A DNA stretch of 64,000 nucleotides from CAZPAV01 sp964584755. Lineage in GTDB: Bacteria > Actinomycetota > Acidimicrobiia > Spongiisociales > UBA5794. The stretch spans positions 1-64,000 of the forward strand of contig CAZPAV010000001.1 in the NCBI GenBank assembly GCA_964584755.1, given 5' to 3'. Below are positions 32,912 through 40,831 of this stretch, piece by piece (the stretch's first letter is position 1; the number at the start of each line of letters is the position of its first letter). The position numbers and the translations under genes are program-made. The notes beneath the pieces are model-generated. The model worked only from the letters and a program-made list of their open reading frames with translations, had not been told where the DNA came from and searched no databases.

Positions 32912-34341
32912 CGGTCGACGTCTCCCAGGACGGGGTCGGTGGAGGCGAGGGTGGCGATGACGTCGGCGATGAGCGAGTCGGTCAGCATGACCGGCAACGC
33001 CTGCACCGCGGCGAACGACGGGGTACGGACGTGGAGACGCCACGGCTTCGCGCCGCCCTTGCTCACGAGATACATGCCCAGTTCCCCCCGCGGCGACTCG
33101 ACGGCCTGGTACGCCTCGCCGGGGGGGACCTTGAAACCCTCGGTGAACAGCTTGAAGTGATGGATGAGGGCCTCCATCGACTCGTCGATTCGCTTCCGCG
33201 GGGGTGGCGTCACCTTGCGGTCCTCGGTGCGGTAGTCGCCTGCCGGCATGGTCTCGAGGACCTGCGCGACGATGCGCAGCGACTGCTTCATCTCCTCCAT
33301 CCGCACGCGATAGCGGTCGTAGACGTCCCCGTTGACCCCGGTGGGCACGTCGAAGTCGTACCGGTCGATCCCGCTGTAGGGGAAGGCCTTGCGCAAGTCC
33401 CAGGCGATCCCCGCGGCGCGGGCGATCGGCCCGGTGACCCCGAGGGCGCGGCACTCCTCGGCGGTGATGATCCCCACCCCGACGGTGCGGTCGAGGAAGA
33501 TGGGGTTCTCGTCGAGGAGCTCCTCGTACTCGGCGATGCCCTGCGGGACCACCTCGAGGAGCCAGGCCACGTCCTCCTCCCAACCGTCGGGCAGGTCGGC
33601 GGCGACGCCGCCGGGGCGGATGTAGTTGTGGTTCATCCGCAGACCGGTGACCTTCTCGAAGAACTGGAGGATGCGCTCCCGCTCCCGCCAGCCGTACAGC
33701 ATCATCGAGATGGCCCCCACGTCCATGCCCTGGGTGGCGACCCAGATGAGGTGGCTCGCCAGGCGATTGAGCTCGGTCAGGAGGATCCGGATGGCCTGGG
33801 CCCGCGGTGGGATCTCCACGGCGAGGAGCTGCTCGACGACGAGGGACCAGCAGAGCTCGTTGTGGAACGGGGAGAGGTAGTCCATCCGGGTGACGTTCGT
33901 CGCCCCCTGGACGTAGGTGAGGGTCTCGGCGGTCTTCTCCATCCCGGTGTGGAGGTAGCCGATGATCGGCTTGACCCGCCGGATCGTCTCTCCGTCGAGC
34001 TCGAGGTGGAGGCGGAGCACCCCGTGCGTGGAGGGGTGCTGGGGTCCCATGTTCATGATCTCGAGCTCTTCGTCGGTCACCGCCTCCGGAAGCTCGTAGT
34101 CGTCGGCGACCATGGTCCCCGACTCCCACGACGCCGCCGGATCGACCTCGGTGGGGAGGATCTCCTGGGCTCCCTCGTCCGTGGCGGCGGCGAGCCAGTC
34201 CGGCTCCTCGGTGCCCGAGACCCACAGATCGTGGACGCGCCGGCGCTCCGCCGCCTCCGGCTCGAGGTCGGGGGGCGTCTCCGGCGGCTCCACCGTCGGC
34301 GTGAACCGGTCTCCGCCCACGTAGCTGGGGGTGTCGCTCAT
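32908..34341 (-). CDS. nuoD: NADH-quinone oxidoreductase subunit D
   Basis: The 477-residue, 49-kDa-like subunit contributes the quinone site next to cluster N2. The core starts at MNMGPQHPSTHGVLRLHLEL with the quinone-loop His, continues with IGYLHTGMEKTAETLTYVQG, and ends RTPSFAAVQALPVMLTDSLI. A roughly 95-residue acidic N-terminal extension with no recognised domain precedes the core. The ATG at 34341 overlaps the nuoC stop; the next good internal Met (at the core) lacks a ribosome site. Confidence 0.95.
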   Translation of the reverse strand: MSDTPSYVGGDRFTPTVEPPETPPDLEPEAAERRRVHDLWVSGTEEPDWLAAATDEGAQEILPTEVDPAASWESGTMVADDYELPEAVTDEELEIMNMGPQHPSTHGVLRLHLELDGETIRRVKPIIGYLHTGMEKTAETLTYVQGATNVTRMDYLSPFHNELCWSLVVEQLLAVEIPPRAQAIRILLTELNRLASHLIWVATQGMDVGAISMMLYGWRERERILQFFEKVTGLRMNHNYIRPGGVAADLPDGWEEDVAWLLEVVPQGIAEYEELLDENPIFLDRTVGVGIITAEECRALGVTGPIARAAGIAWDLRKAFPYSGIDRYDFDVPTGVNGDVYDRYRVRMEEMKQSLRIVAQVLETMPAGDYRTEDRKVTPPPRKRIDESMEALIHHFKLFTEGFKVPPGEAYQAVESPRGELGMYLVSKGGAKPWRLHVRTPSFAAVQALPVMLTDSLIADVIATLASTDPVLGDVDR

Positions 34342-34883
34342 GAGGACCGACGCGCTCCTTTGAACTGGATCGGGACGGACCCGACGCCTTCGTCCTTCCG
34401 CAACGGATGCCCCTCCCACTCGTCGGGGAGGAGCAGCCGGGTGAGGTCGGTGTGCCCGTCGAAGACGATGCCGAACAGGTCCCAGGTCTCCCGCTCGTAG
34501 AAGTTCGCCCCGGGGAACACCCCGGTGAGGGTGGGCACCCGGGGGTCGGTGCCCGGAACCGGGACCCGGATCCGCAGTCGCCGGACGAGGTCCATGGCGA
34601 GGAGCGTGACCACCACCTCGAAGCGGGGACGTGCGCCCAGATGATCGACGCCGCAGAGGTCGATGAAGGTGTCGAAGCCGGTGTCACGGGCCGCGGCGGC
34701 GAACCCCACCAGGTCCTCTCGGGAGACGACGACGACGTCCTGGGACGGCCCCGACGGCGGGGTGAACCGCGAGAAGGCGGCCTCGGGGAACGCCGCGGCG
34801 AGACCGGCGAGCACCGGGTCCTCCGGTGCGCCGGGAGCCACCTCCTCGGGCGCGGCCGTCTCGACGGTGGACTCCTCGGTCAT
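34338..34883 (-). CDS. nuoC: NADH-quinone oxidoreductase subunit C
   Basis: A 181-residue, 30-kDa-like subunit of the hydrophilic arm. The family signature is present: NFYERETWDLFGIVFDGHTD followed by LTRLLLPDEWEGHPLRKDE. A Glu/Pro/Ala-rich leader of about 25 residues precedes the domain. It starts one base after the nuoB stop. Confidence 0.95.
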   Translation of the reverse strand: MTEESTVETAAPEEVAPGAPEDPVLAGLAAAFPEAAFSRFTPPSGPSQDVVVVSREDLVGFAAAARDTGFDTFIDLCGVDHLGARPRFEVVVTLLAMDLVRRLRIRVPVPGTDPRVPTLTGVFPGANFYERETWDLFGIVFDGHTDLTRLLLPDEWEGHPLRKDEGVGSVPIQFKGARRSS

Positions 34884-34884
34884 C

Positions 34885-35373
34885 TCAGATGATCCCCGCG
34901 CCGTGGCGGATCTCGCCGGACATGATCTTCTCCTGGAGGCTGAGGATGCCGTGCATGAGGGACTGCGGTCCCGGGGGACACCCGGGAACGTACATGTCCA
35001 CCGGAACGATCTCGTCGACGCCCTGGACGAGTGCGTAGTTGTTGAACATGCCCCCCGAGGAGGCGCAGGCGCCCATCGAGATGACCCACTTCGGCTCGGT
35101 CATCTGGTCGTAGACCTGCCGCAGGACGGGAGCCATCTTCTGGCTGAGGCGGCCGGCGACGATCATCAGGTCGGCCTGGCGGGGGGATGCCCGGAACACC
35201 TCCATGCCGAAGCGGGCCAGGTCGTAGTGGGAGGCGCCGGTCCCCATCATCTCGATGGCGCAGCAGGCGAGCCCGAACGTGGCCGGCCACATGGAACGCG
35301 TCCGCGCCCAGCTCACCGCCTTCCCGAGCGTCGTGAGGAGGAATCCCCCCGGGTTGTCGGTCACGCCGGCCAT
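34885..35373 (-). CDS. nuoB: NADH-quinone oxidoreductase subunit B (cluster N2)
   Basis: A 162-residue subunit that carries N2, the last cluster before quinone. The four ligands are in [12 protein letters not shown] (adjacent Cys), [15 protein letters not shown] and [15 protein letters not shown]. The length is standard. The ATG overlaps the nuoA stop by one base. Confidence 0.96.
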   Translation of the reverse strand: MAGVTDNPGGFLLTTLGKAVSWARTRSMWPATFGLACCAIEMMGTGASHYDLARFGMEVFRASPRQADLMIVAGRLSQKMAPVLRQVYDQMTEPKWVISMGACASSGGMFNNYALVQGVDEIVPVDMYVPGCPPGPQSLMHGILSLQEKIMSGEIRHGAGII

Positions 35374-35798
35374 CAGGCGGCCTCCTCGACGGGAGCCTCG
35401 GGAACGGCGCGGTAGCGCCGCCGGCGTGCCACGTTCCAGTCGAGGGCACCGCGCTTCCACACGTAGGCCAGCGTCTCCATGAGGAGGAGCATGAAGACGC
35501 CGACGACGGCGATGCCTGCCCATCCGAACTCGTCCATGCGGACCGCCCAGGCGAAGAGGAACACGATCTCGACGTCGAAGATCACGAAGAGCATGGCCAC
35601 GAGGTAGAACTTCACCGGGAACCGCTCGACGGGATCCTGGAGCGGCACGATGCCGCACTCGTAGGGGGCGAGCTTCTCGGGCGTGGGCCGGTTCGGGGCG
35701 ATCTTCCACGACATCCACAGCGAGACCAAGGCGAACCCGAGCCCCAGCAGGACCATCAGCGCGATGGGTAGGTAGTCGGCGAGCGTCATCTGCGGCAC
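35373..35798 (-). CDS. nuoA: NADH-quinone oxidoreductase subunit A
   Basis: A 141-residue, three-helix subunit and the first gene of the operon. The conserved loop with Cys, [20 protein letters not shown], is followed by [20 protein letters not shown] with its membrane acids. The ATG at 35798 is preceded by GAGGTG at workable spacing and by a TAGGCT promoter box. Confidence 0.95.
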   Translation of the reverse strand: MPQMTLADYLPIALMVLLGLGFALVSLWMSWKIAPNRPTPEKLAPYECGIVPLQDPVERFPVKFYLVAMLFVIFDVEIVFLFAWAVRMDEFGWAGIAVVGVFMLLLMETLAYVWKRGALDWNVARRRRYRAVPEAPVEEAA

Positions 35799-35809
35799 CT
35801 CGGGGCGGA

Positions 35810-35815
35810 AGCCTA
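35810..35815 (-). promoter_or_regulatory. -10 box (TAGGCT) for the nuo operon
   Basis: TAGGCT on the minus strand ends 11 bases before the nuoA ATG, giving a very short leader. The same hexamer or TAGCCT precedes several other genes in this window. No -35 element is clear. Confidence 0.4.
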
Positions 35816-35914
35816 ATCGTCCCGGGAGGGGGGTCGGTCCACGGGCGCGGGCCTCCCGACGGCGAGGCGACTCCGTGGCGAGGATCGTGGCGGCGGCCGG
35901 TAGCCTGCCCGCCC

Positions 35915-36325
35915 ATGCGCACCTCGACGCCTTCGCGGAGCACGGCCGTCGCCGGCGACGTCGCCGTCCTCGTCGGATTGACGGTCCTCGGGTTCGTCAA
36001 CCACGCCGAGGTCGACGCGGTGCGGCGCCTCCTCGTCACGACGGTGGCGTTCCTCCTCGCCTGGTTCGTCGTGGCACCGTGGCTCGACGTCTTCGGCACC
36101 GCCACCCTCACCGATCCGCGACGGGTGTGGCGGGTGGCATGGGCCTGGGCGATCGCCGCTCCGGCCGGTGCCCTGCTGCGTTCCCTCTTCCTGGGACGGA
36201 CGATCGTCGTCGTCCTCTTCGTTCTCGTCATCGTCGCCGTCGACGGTCTCGGTCTCGTCGTCTGGCGCGGCGCGCTGGCCTGGTGGAACGGGCGACGCCG
36301 CGGCGAGGCGCCGCCCCGCTCCTGA
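35915..36325 (+). CDS. DUF3054-family membrane protein
   Basis: A 136-residue protein with four hydrophobic segments ([80 protein letters not shown]). The pattern matches the DUF3054 family common in actinobacteria and haloarchaea; the function is unknown. TAGCCT at 35901-35906 ends eight bases before the ATG with no ribosome site, so the mRNA is probably leaderless. It is divergent from nuoA. Confidence 0.75.
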   Translation: MRTSTPSRSTAVAGDVAVLVGLTVLGFVNHAEVDAVRRLLVTTVAFLLAWFVVAPWLDVFGTATLTDPRRVWRVAWAWAIAAPAGALLRSLFLGRTIVVVLFVLVIVAVDGLGLVVWRGALAWWNGRRRGEAPPRS

Positions 36326-36353
36326 CCGCCGTCGACACCCGCTCCGGTCGCCG

Positions 36354-36890
36354 TCAGCGGCGGGGGTTCGCGTCCTCGGAGGGCTCCGGCTCGACCTCGA
36401 GGGAGCGGACCACGTGCAGACCGATGGCGAGCGCGATGCCGGCCGCCGGCCCGAGCGCCAGGGTCGGCAACGCCACCTGCGCCCAGTCGAGACGGCGTCG
36501 CTCGACGACGACGGACAGCGAGCCACTCGGGCGCAGGGTGGAGGGGACCACCCCGCCGAGTCCCGGCCGGAGGCGGAAGCGACCGACGGCGTGCGCCGGG
36601 ACCGTCCACTCTCCGACGCGGTGGGCCTCGCCGTCCTCGTTCCGCAGCACGAGCGTGTCGTCGGCGGAGAAGGTCCAGTCGGAGGGGATGTCCAGGGGGT
36701 TCTCCCCGGCGCGAACGCGAGCGCCCGTGCCGGCGGGGATGACGACCACGTGGGTCGTCGGGCCTCGGGTCCCCCGGGTGTAGATGACGAGCGCCACCGT
36801 CGAGAGGATCCCCATGAGGACGGTCGTGGCGACGACGACGGCTGCGAACTCGATCCGGCGCCGCCGGCGGGACGACCCTGGGAGGCGCAT
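36354..36890 (-). CDS. Membrane-anchored cupredoxin-like protein, last gene of the cta cluster
   Basis: The 178-residue product has an N-terminal membrane anchor ([20 protein letters not shown]), an extracytoplasmic beta domain of about 95 residues and a C-terminal membrane helix ([20 protein letters not shown]). The domain contains [20 protein letters not shown], like the strand and first His ligand of cupredoxins, but I see only one His and no Cys, so a type-1 copper site is doubtful. It follows ctaE by 20 bases on the same strand, so it is likely co-expressed with the oxidase and may act in its assembly or as an accessory subunit. Confidence 0.65.
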   Translation of the reverse strand: MRLPGSSRRRRRIEFAAVVVATTVLMGILSTVALVIYTRGTRGPTTHVVVIPAGTGARVRAGENPLDIPSDWTFSADDTLVLRNEDGEAHRVGEWTVPAHAVGRFRLRPGLGGVVPSTLRPSGSLSVVVERRRLDWAQVALPTLALGPAAGIALAIGLHVVRSLEVEPEPSEDANPRR

Positions 36891-36910
36891 CCCCCTCCTC
36901 TCGAACGGGA

Positions 36911-37483
36911 TCAGAAGAGGTACAGCGTCGGGTAGATGACGACCCAGGCGAGGTCGACGAAGTGCCAGTACTTGACGACACCCTCGACCCCCCAGTGGTC
37001 GTCGGACCCGAAGTGTCCCTGGTTCCCGAGACGCCAGACGACGGCGAGCGCCGCGACGCCGGTGAGGACGTGGAAGGCGTGGAGCCCGATGAGCGTGAAG
37101 AACGAGGATCCGTACAGGGTCGAGGGTGGGAAGAACTCGAGCGCCTCCCGCAACTCGAAGGCGACGCCCACCATGAAGAGCAAGCCCAGCAGGATCGTCA
37201 CCGCGGTGTATCGCAGGAACCCGCGTCGGTCGTTGGCGGCGATGGAGGACTCGGCCATGTAGGCGCTCAGGCTCGAGAGGAGCAGCACGATGGTGATGAC
37301 GAGGGCGAGCCCCTGGTTCAGCTCTGCCGGCTTGAAGGTCCCGGTCGTGTAGTAGCGGGCGGAGAGGACGGCCCCGAAGAGGAACGTCTCCGAGATGAAG
37401 AACAGCCACAGGCCGAGACGGTTGGCGCGGGGACGGTACGTCGCCTCGGCGCGAGCGTGGGCGGCGGGGATCTCCAAGGCCAT
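36911..37483 (-). CDS. ctaE: Cytochrome c oxidase subunit III
   Basis: A 190-residue, five-helix subunit III, the compact form. The conserved elements include [20 protein letters not shown] with the membrane Glu, [20 protein letters not shown], and the C-terminal [19 protein letters not shown]. It stabilises the catalytic subunit and has no redox centre. The ATG overlaps the ctaF stop by one base. Confidence 0.93.
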   Translation of the reverse strand: MALEIPAAHARAEATYRPRANRLGLWLFFISETFLFGAVLSARYYTTGTFKPAELNQGLALVITIVLLLSSLSAYMAESSIAANDRRGFLRYTAVTILLGLLFMVGVAFELREALEFFPPSTLYGSSFFTLIGLHAFHVLTGVAALAVVWRLGNQGHFGSDDHWGVEGVVKYWHFVDLAWVVIYPTLYLF

Positions 37484-37713
37484 CAGTGGGCCCTCCTTCC
37501 CGACAGGGCGCGGACGTGCATGAACGCGTCGAGGATGACCCACCCCTTGGCCACGGCGAAGGGGAGGAGCACGAGGAGTGGTCGGGCGAGACTGATCGCC
37601 AGGACGTACTCGACGACGGTGAGCGCTCCGAGGAGCAGCGCGGCGCGGAGGCCCACGGCGCGGCGCGCCGCCAGCAGTTCGAGATCCGACGAGACGGCGA
37701 CGGACTCGGTCAC
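37483..37713 (-). CDS. ctaF: Small oxidase subunit IV-like membrane protein
   Basis: A 76-residue protein with two membrane helices (LRAALLLGALTVVEYVLAIS and LLVLLPFAVAKGWVILDAFM) matching the prokaryotic subunit IV (COX4) pattern, including the Lys and final M-H. It begins with GTG at 37713 overlapping the ctaD stop (GTGA), in the usual D-F-E order. Confidence 0.8.
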   Translation of the reverse strand: MTESVAVSSDLELLAARRAVGLRAALLLGALTVVEYVLAISLARPLLVLLPFAVAKGWVILDAFMHVRALSGRRAH

Positions 37714-39509
37714 GACGACACCCCCTCCACCACGGCGTGACGGGCACCCGGCACCCCGTAGTCGTAGGGATGGCCGACGACCTCCGGCAGGGACGGGAAG
37801 TTGTGCAGCGGGGGCGGGGAGGAGACCGCCCACTCGAGGGTCCGACCACCCCAGGGGTTCGGGCCGGCCTCCGCCCCCCGGAACGCCGACCACACGAGGT
37901 TCCCCACGAAGAGGAGGAAGCCGGAGCCGAGGATCCACGCCATGACCGTGACGAACCGGTTGACGCCCGCGAAGACGTCCAGGTAGTCGGCCACACGGCG
38001 GTTCATCCCCTGTACCCCGAGCCAGAACATGGGGAGGAAGGTGAGGTTGAAGAAGATCACCGTCCAGAGGGCGAAGACGCGACCCAACCGGTCGTTGAAC
38101 ATCCGGCCCGTGATCTTGGGGAACCAGTAGAAGGTGCCGGCGAGGAGGGCGAAGATGGATCCGCCGACGATCGTGTAGTGGAAGTGCGCCACCACGAAGT
38201 ACGTGTCGTGGAGATGGATGTCGGTCGCCACGTCGGCGAGGAAGATGCCGGTGATCCCACCGACGAGGAAGTTCACGATCCACGCCACCGCGAGCACGAG
38301 CGGCGTGCGGAACCAGAGGCGGCCCTGCCAGATCGTCCCCAGCGCCGAGAGGAAGATGACCCCCGTGGGAACGGAGATGGCCTCGGTGAGCACCATGAAG
38401 GGCCCGTGGAGGTAGGAGGCCATCCCGCTGGTGAACATGTGGTGGGCCCAGACCACGACGCTCAGCCCGACGATGGCGAGGAGGGCGCCCACCACCGCCT
38501 TGTAGGCGAAGAGCGGCTTCCGGGAGAAGGTGGCGACGATCTCGAGGATCACCCCGAAGCCGGGCAGGACCATGATGTACACGGCCGGGTGGGAGTAGAA
38601 CCAGAACAGGTGCTCGTAGAGCAGGGAGGTCCCACCGCCGGTCGCCTCGAAGAACGTCGTGCCCGCCACCCGGTCGAGGAGGATGAGGAGCAGGGACGCG
38701 GCGAAGAACTGGGTGACGGTGAGGCTGAGGAGCGAGGCGGCGAACGCGGCCCACACGAAGATGGGGAGCCGGCCCCAGCTCATGCCGGGGGCGCGCATCG
38801 TGGCGACCGTGGTGAGGATGTTGAGGGCGCCGAGGATGGAGGACAACCCGAAGGTGATGACGGCGAGGACGAAGAGCACCTGCCCCCCTTCGTTCACGAC
38901 GCTCAGCGGTGGATACGCGGTCCATCCGGCGCTGAAGGAGCCCACCAGCGGGGCGAGCAGCAGCCCGAACGCCACGGGAGGGACGAGCCAGAACCCCAGG
39001 GCGTTGACCCGGGGGAACGCCATGTCGTCGGCACCGATCATGATGGGTACGAAGTAGTTCCCGAAGGCGCCGAGGATCCCGGCCACGGCGACCGCGACCA
39101 TGAGGATGCCGTGCATGCTCATCACCCGGTTGAACTCGGCGGGGTCGAGGAAGCCGCTCCCCGGGGCGGCGAGCTCGAGACGCATGACCATCGCGGCGAG
39201 TCCGCCGACGAGGAAGACCCCGATCATCGTCACGAGGTACTGGATGCCGATGACCTTGTGGTCCGTGGTGAACCGGAGGTAGCGCCGCCAGTCCCGGGTC
39301 TCCTCGGTCACGGGAGGGAGGCCGAGCCACTCCCGTCCCCACCCGTTCCAGACGCCGATCCCGAGGAGCCAGCCGACGAGCCCGACGACGAAGCCGGCGA
39401 CGACCGGGAGGGAGTCGGCGGCGGCGTGCCCGGTCAAGGCCCCCGTGACGAGGGCGCCCACCAGATAGCCGCCGATCCCACCCAGTCCGGCTCTCACCAG
39501 AGGCCACAT
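37710..39509 (-). CDS. ctaD: Cytochrome c oxidase subunit I, A2-like
   Basis: The 599-residue catalytic subunit reduces oxygen to water. Ligands are intact: the heme a His in MSMHGILMV (133), CuB His307 cross-linked to Tyr311 in YSHPAVYIM, His356-His357 in WAHHMFTSG, and heme His442 and His444 in VAHFHYTIV. The helix VI Glu of A1 oxidases is replaced by Ala309 and the preceding YS pair is present, the mark of the A2 subfamily (Thermus/Rhodothermus caa3-like). Where A-type enzymes have PTGIKIF, this reads PTGVIFL, so the K-channel Lys seems absent (Ile385). A 75-residue N-terminal extension adds about two helices. Confidence 0.93.
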   Translation of the reverse strand: MWPLVRAGLGGIGGYLVGALVTGALTGHAAADSLPVVAGFVVGLVGWLLGIGVWNGWGREWLGLPPVTEETRDWRRYLRFTTDHKVIGIQYLVTMIGVFLVGGLAAMVMRLELAAPGSGFLDPAEFNRVMSMHGILMVAVAVAGILGAFGNYFVPIMIGADDMAFPRVNALGFWLVPPVAFGLLLAPLVGSFSAGWTAYPPLSVVNEGGQVLFVLAVITFGLSSILGALNILTTVATMRAPGMSWGRLPIFVWAAFAASLLSLTVTQFFAASLLLILLDRVAGTTFFEATGGGTSLLYEHLFWFYSHPAVYIMVLPGFGVILEIVATFSRKPLFAYKAVVGALLAIVGLSVVVWAHHMFTSGMASYLHGPFMVLTEAISVPTGVIFLSALGTIWQGRLWFRTPLVLAVAWIVNFLVGGITGIFLADVATDIHLHDTYFVVAHFHYTIVGGSIFALLAGTFYWFPKITGRMFNDRLGRVFALWTVIFFNLTFLPMFWLGVQGMNRRVADYLDVFAGVNRFVTVMAWILGSGFLLFVGNLVWSAFRGAEAGPNPWGGRTLEWAVSSPPPLHNFPSLPEVVGHPYDYGVPGARHAVVEGVSS

Positions 39510-39513
39510 GCGC

Positions 39514-40248
39514 TCATCCTCCCAACGCGGCGATGTAGGCGTCGAACTCCTCCCGCGGCACCACCCGGACCGGAAGCCGCATCGCGGCGTGCCCCACCCC
39601 GCAGAGCTCGGCGCACTGGATCCGGACGGTGTCGTCGGTGGCGAAGTCGCCGAGCCGCTCCGGTGTCACGTACGCCTGGGTGACCCGGCCGGGCAGGGCG
39701 TCGATCTTCACCCGGAAGGCGGGGATCCAGAACGAGTGGAGCACGTCCCCCTCCGGCGCGGTGACGTCGAAACGGATGCGGGTGTCGACCGGGACCACGA
39801 GCTCCTCGGTGGAGCGCTTCCCGTTGGGATACGTCACCGTCCAGAACCAGCGGGCGCCGGTGACCTGGATGACGACGTCGGCCGAGGGCTCGCCCCGGAT
39901 GGCGGCGAGGCCGACGAAGCCGGGGTTGATGACGACGTACACCGCGAGCAGGCCGGTGACGAGGAGCCAGACGGCGACGGTGCGCCGGCTCCCCCGCAGA
40001 GGTGGGCCGTCCTCGACGGGACGCTCCCGGACGCGGAACCGGACGACGGAGTAGGCGAGCATGGTGACCGTGAAGGCGAAGACCGGCGCGGCGAGCACGA
40101 GGAGGAGCCGGTAGGCGTCGTCGACCACCCCCGCCTCGCGGGCGTACTCGGCCGGAAGCATCGACACCCGGAGGACGAGGATCTCGATGAGCGCGGTGAG
40201 CACCAGCCAGATGCCTGCGACCGCGATCGCGTCCTTGTGTCTCCGCAT
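39514..40248 (-). CDS. ctaC: Cytochrome c oxidase subunit II (CuA)
   Basis: A 244-residue subunit with two N-terminal membrane helices after a short start, then a cupredoxin domain. The CuA ligands are complete: His in LHSFWIPAFR and the block CAELCGVGHAAM (CxxxCxxxHxxM). The tryptophan-rich electron entry site is VTGARWFWTVTYP. Unlike caa3 oxidases there is no fused cytochrome c, so it needs a separate donor, perhaps one of the anchored cytochromes encoded nearby. I chose the ATG at 40248; it is the first gene of ctaC-D-F-E and has a promoter upstream. Confidence 0.93.
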   Translation of the reverse strand: MRRHKDAIAVAGIWLVLTALIEILVLRVSMLPAEYAREAGVVDDAYRLLLVLAAPVFAFTVTMLAYSVVRFRVRERPVEDGPPLRGSRRTVAVWLLVTGLLAVYVVINPGFVGLAAIRGEPSADVVIQVTGARWFWTVTYPNGKRSTEELVVPVDTRIRFDVTAPEGDVLHSFWIPAFRVKIDALPGRVTQAYVTPERLGDFATDDTVRIQCAELCGVGHAAMRLPVRVVPREEFDAYIAALGG

Positions 40249-40273
40249 CGGGTGCTTCCGTCCGTCGTCGCCG

Positions 40274-40301
40274 GCGGTATTTGTAGTTGACGACTCGGTG
40301 A
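40274..40301 (-). promoter_or_regulatory. Candidate promoter of the cta operon
   Basis: On the minus strand TTGCCG and TACAAA are separated by 17 bases, matching 4 of 6 positions of each consensus, in the most AT-rich patch of this intergenic gap. The divergent Rrf2 gene begins 33 bases beyond, so its product may regulate this promoter. Confidence 0.45.
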
Positions 40302-40320
40302 ACGGCAAGTTCTCCAGCCC

Positions 40321-40326
40321 TAGGCT
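40321..40326 (+). promoter_or_regulatory. -10 box (TAGGCT) of the leaderless Rrf2 mRNA
   Basis: TAGGCT ends seven bases before the GTG at 40334 and no ribosome site is present, so transcription should begin at the start codon. Confidence 0.5.
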
Positions 40327-40333
40327 GCGTGGC

Positions 40334-40831
40334 GTGAAGATCGTCCCGACCCGCCGGACCGACTACGCCATCCGGGCCCTCGTGCACCTCGCCCATCAGG
40401 TACCCGAGACGGTCACCGCCGAGGAGATCGCCACCGAGATGGTCATCCCCCCGGGGTTCCTGCACCAGGTCCTCCGCGACCTCCAGCACGCCGGCTTCCT
40501 CCGGTCCCGCACCGGACGCGGTGGCGGGTACGCCCTCGTCCGCGACCCCGGGCTCATCACCATTCTCGACATCGTCGAGGCGTGCGAGGGGCCGCTCACC
40601 CAGAGCGAGTGCGCGCTGCGAGGCGGACCGTGCCGGTGGGAGGAGGTGTGCGCCCTCCACGTGGTCTGGAACGGGGCCCGTCAGGCGCTCGTCGACCGCC
40701 TGGCCGCCGCCACGCTCGCCGACGTCGCCGACGACGACCGGGCTCTCCGCAAGGGGTGTCTCCCGGTTCCCCCCGACTCGCACCGCCGCCGAACCCCGTC
40801 GCCACCCCGGAGGGAACGCGCCGATCCCTAG
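40334..40831 (+). CDS. Rrf2-family Fe-S transcriptional regulator
   Basis: The 165-residue regulator has the Rrf2 winged helix (TRRTDYAIRALVHLAHQVPE; EEIATEMVIPPGFLHQVLRD; RTGRGGGYALVRDP). Cysteines at about 84, 93, 100 and 106 (CEGPLTQSECALRGGPCRWE, then VC) include the CX8CX6C spacing of IscR/NsrR, suggesting a [2Fe-2S] or [4Fe-4S] cluster that senses redox state, NO or Fe-S status. Start GTG at 40334 by promoter spacing. It is divergent from the oxidase operon, the obvious target. Its stop TAG overlaps the stop of the convergent reductase gene. Confidence 0.85.
   Translation: MKIVPTRRTDYAIRALVHLAHQVPETVTAEEIATEMVIPPGFLHQVLRDLQHAGFLRSRTGRGGGYALVRDPGLITILDIVEACEGPLTQSECALRGGPCRWEEVCALHVVWNGARQALVDRLAAATLADVADDDRALRKGCLPVPPDSHRRRTPSPPRRERADP

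Noticed and set aside
35799..35914. A Rex operator upstream of nuoA
   Set aside because: No TTGTGA-like palindrome is present there, nor upstream of ctaC or the reductase operon; Rex control remains conjecture.
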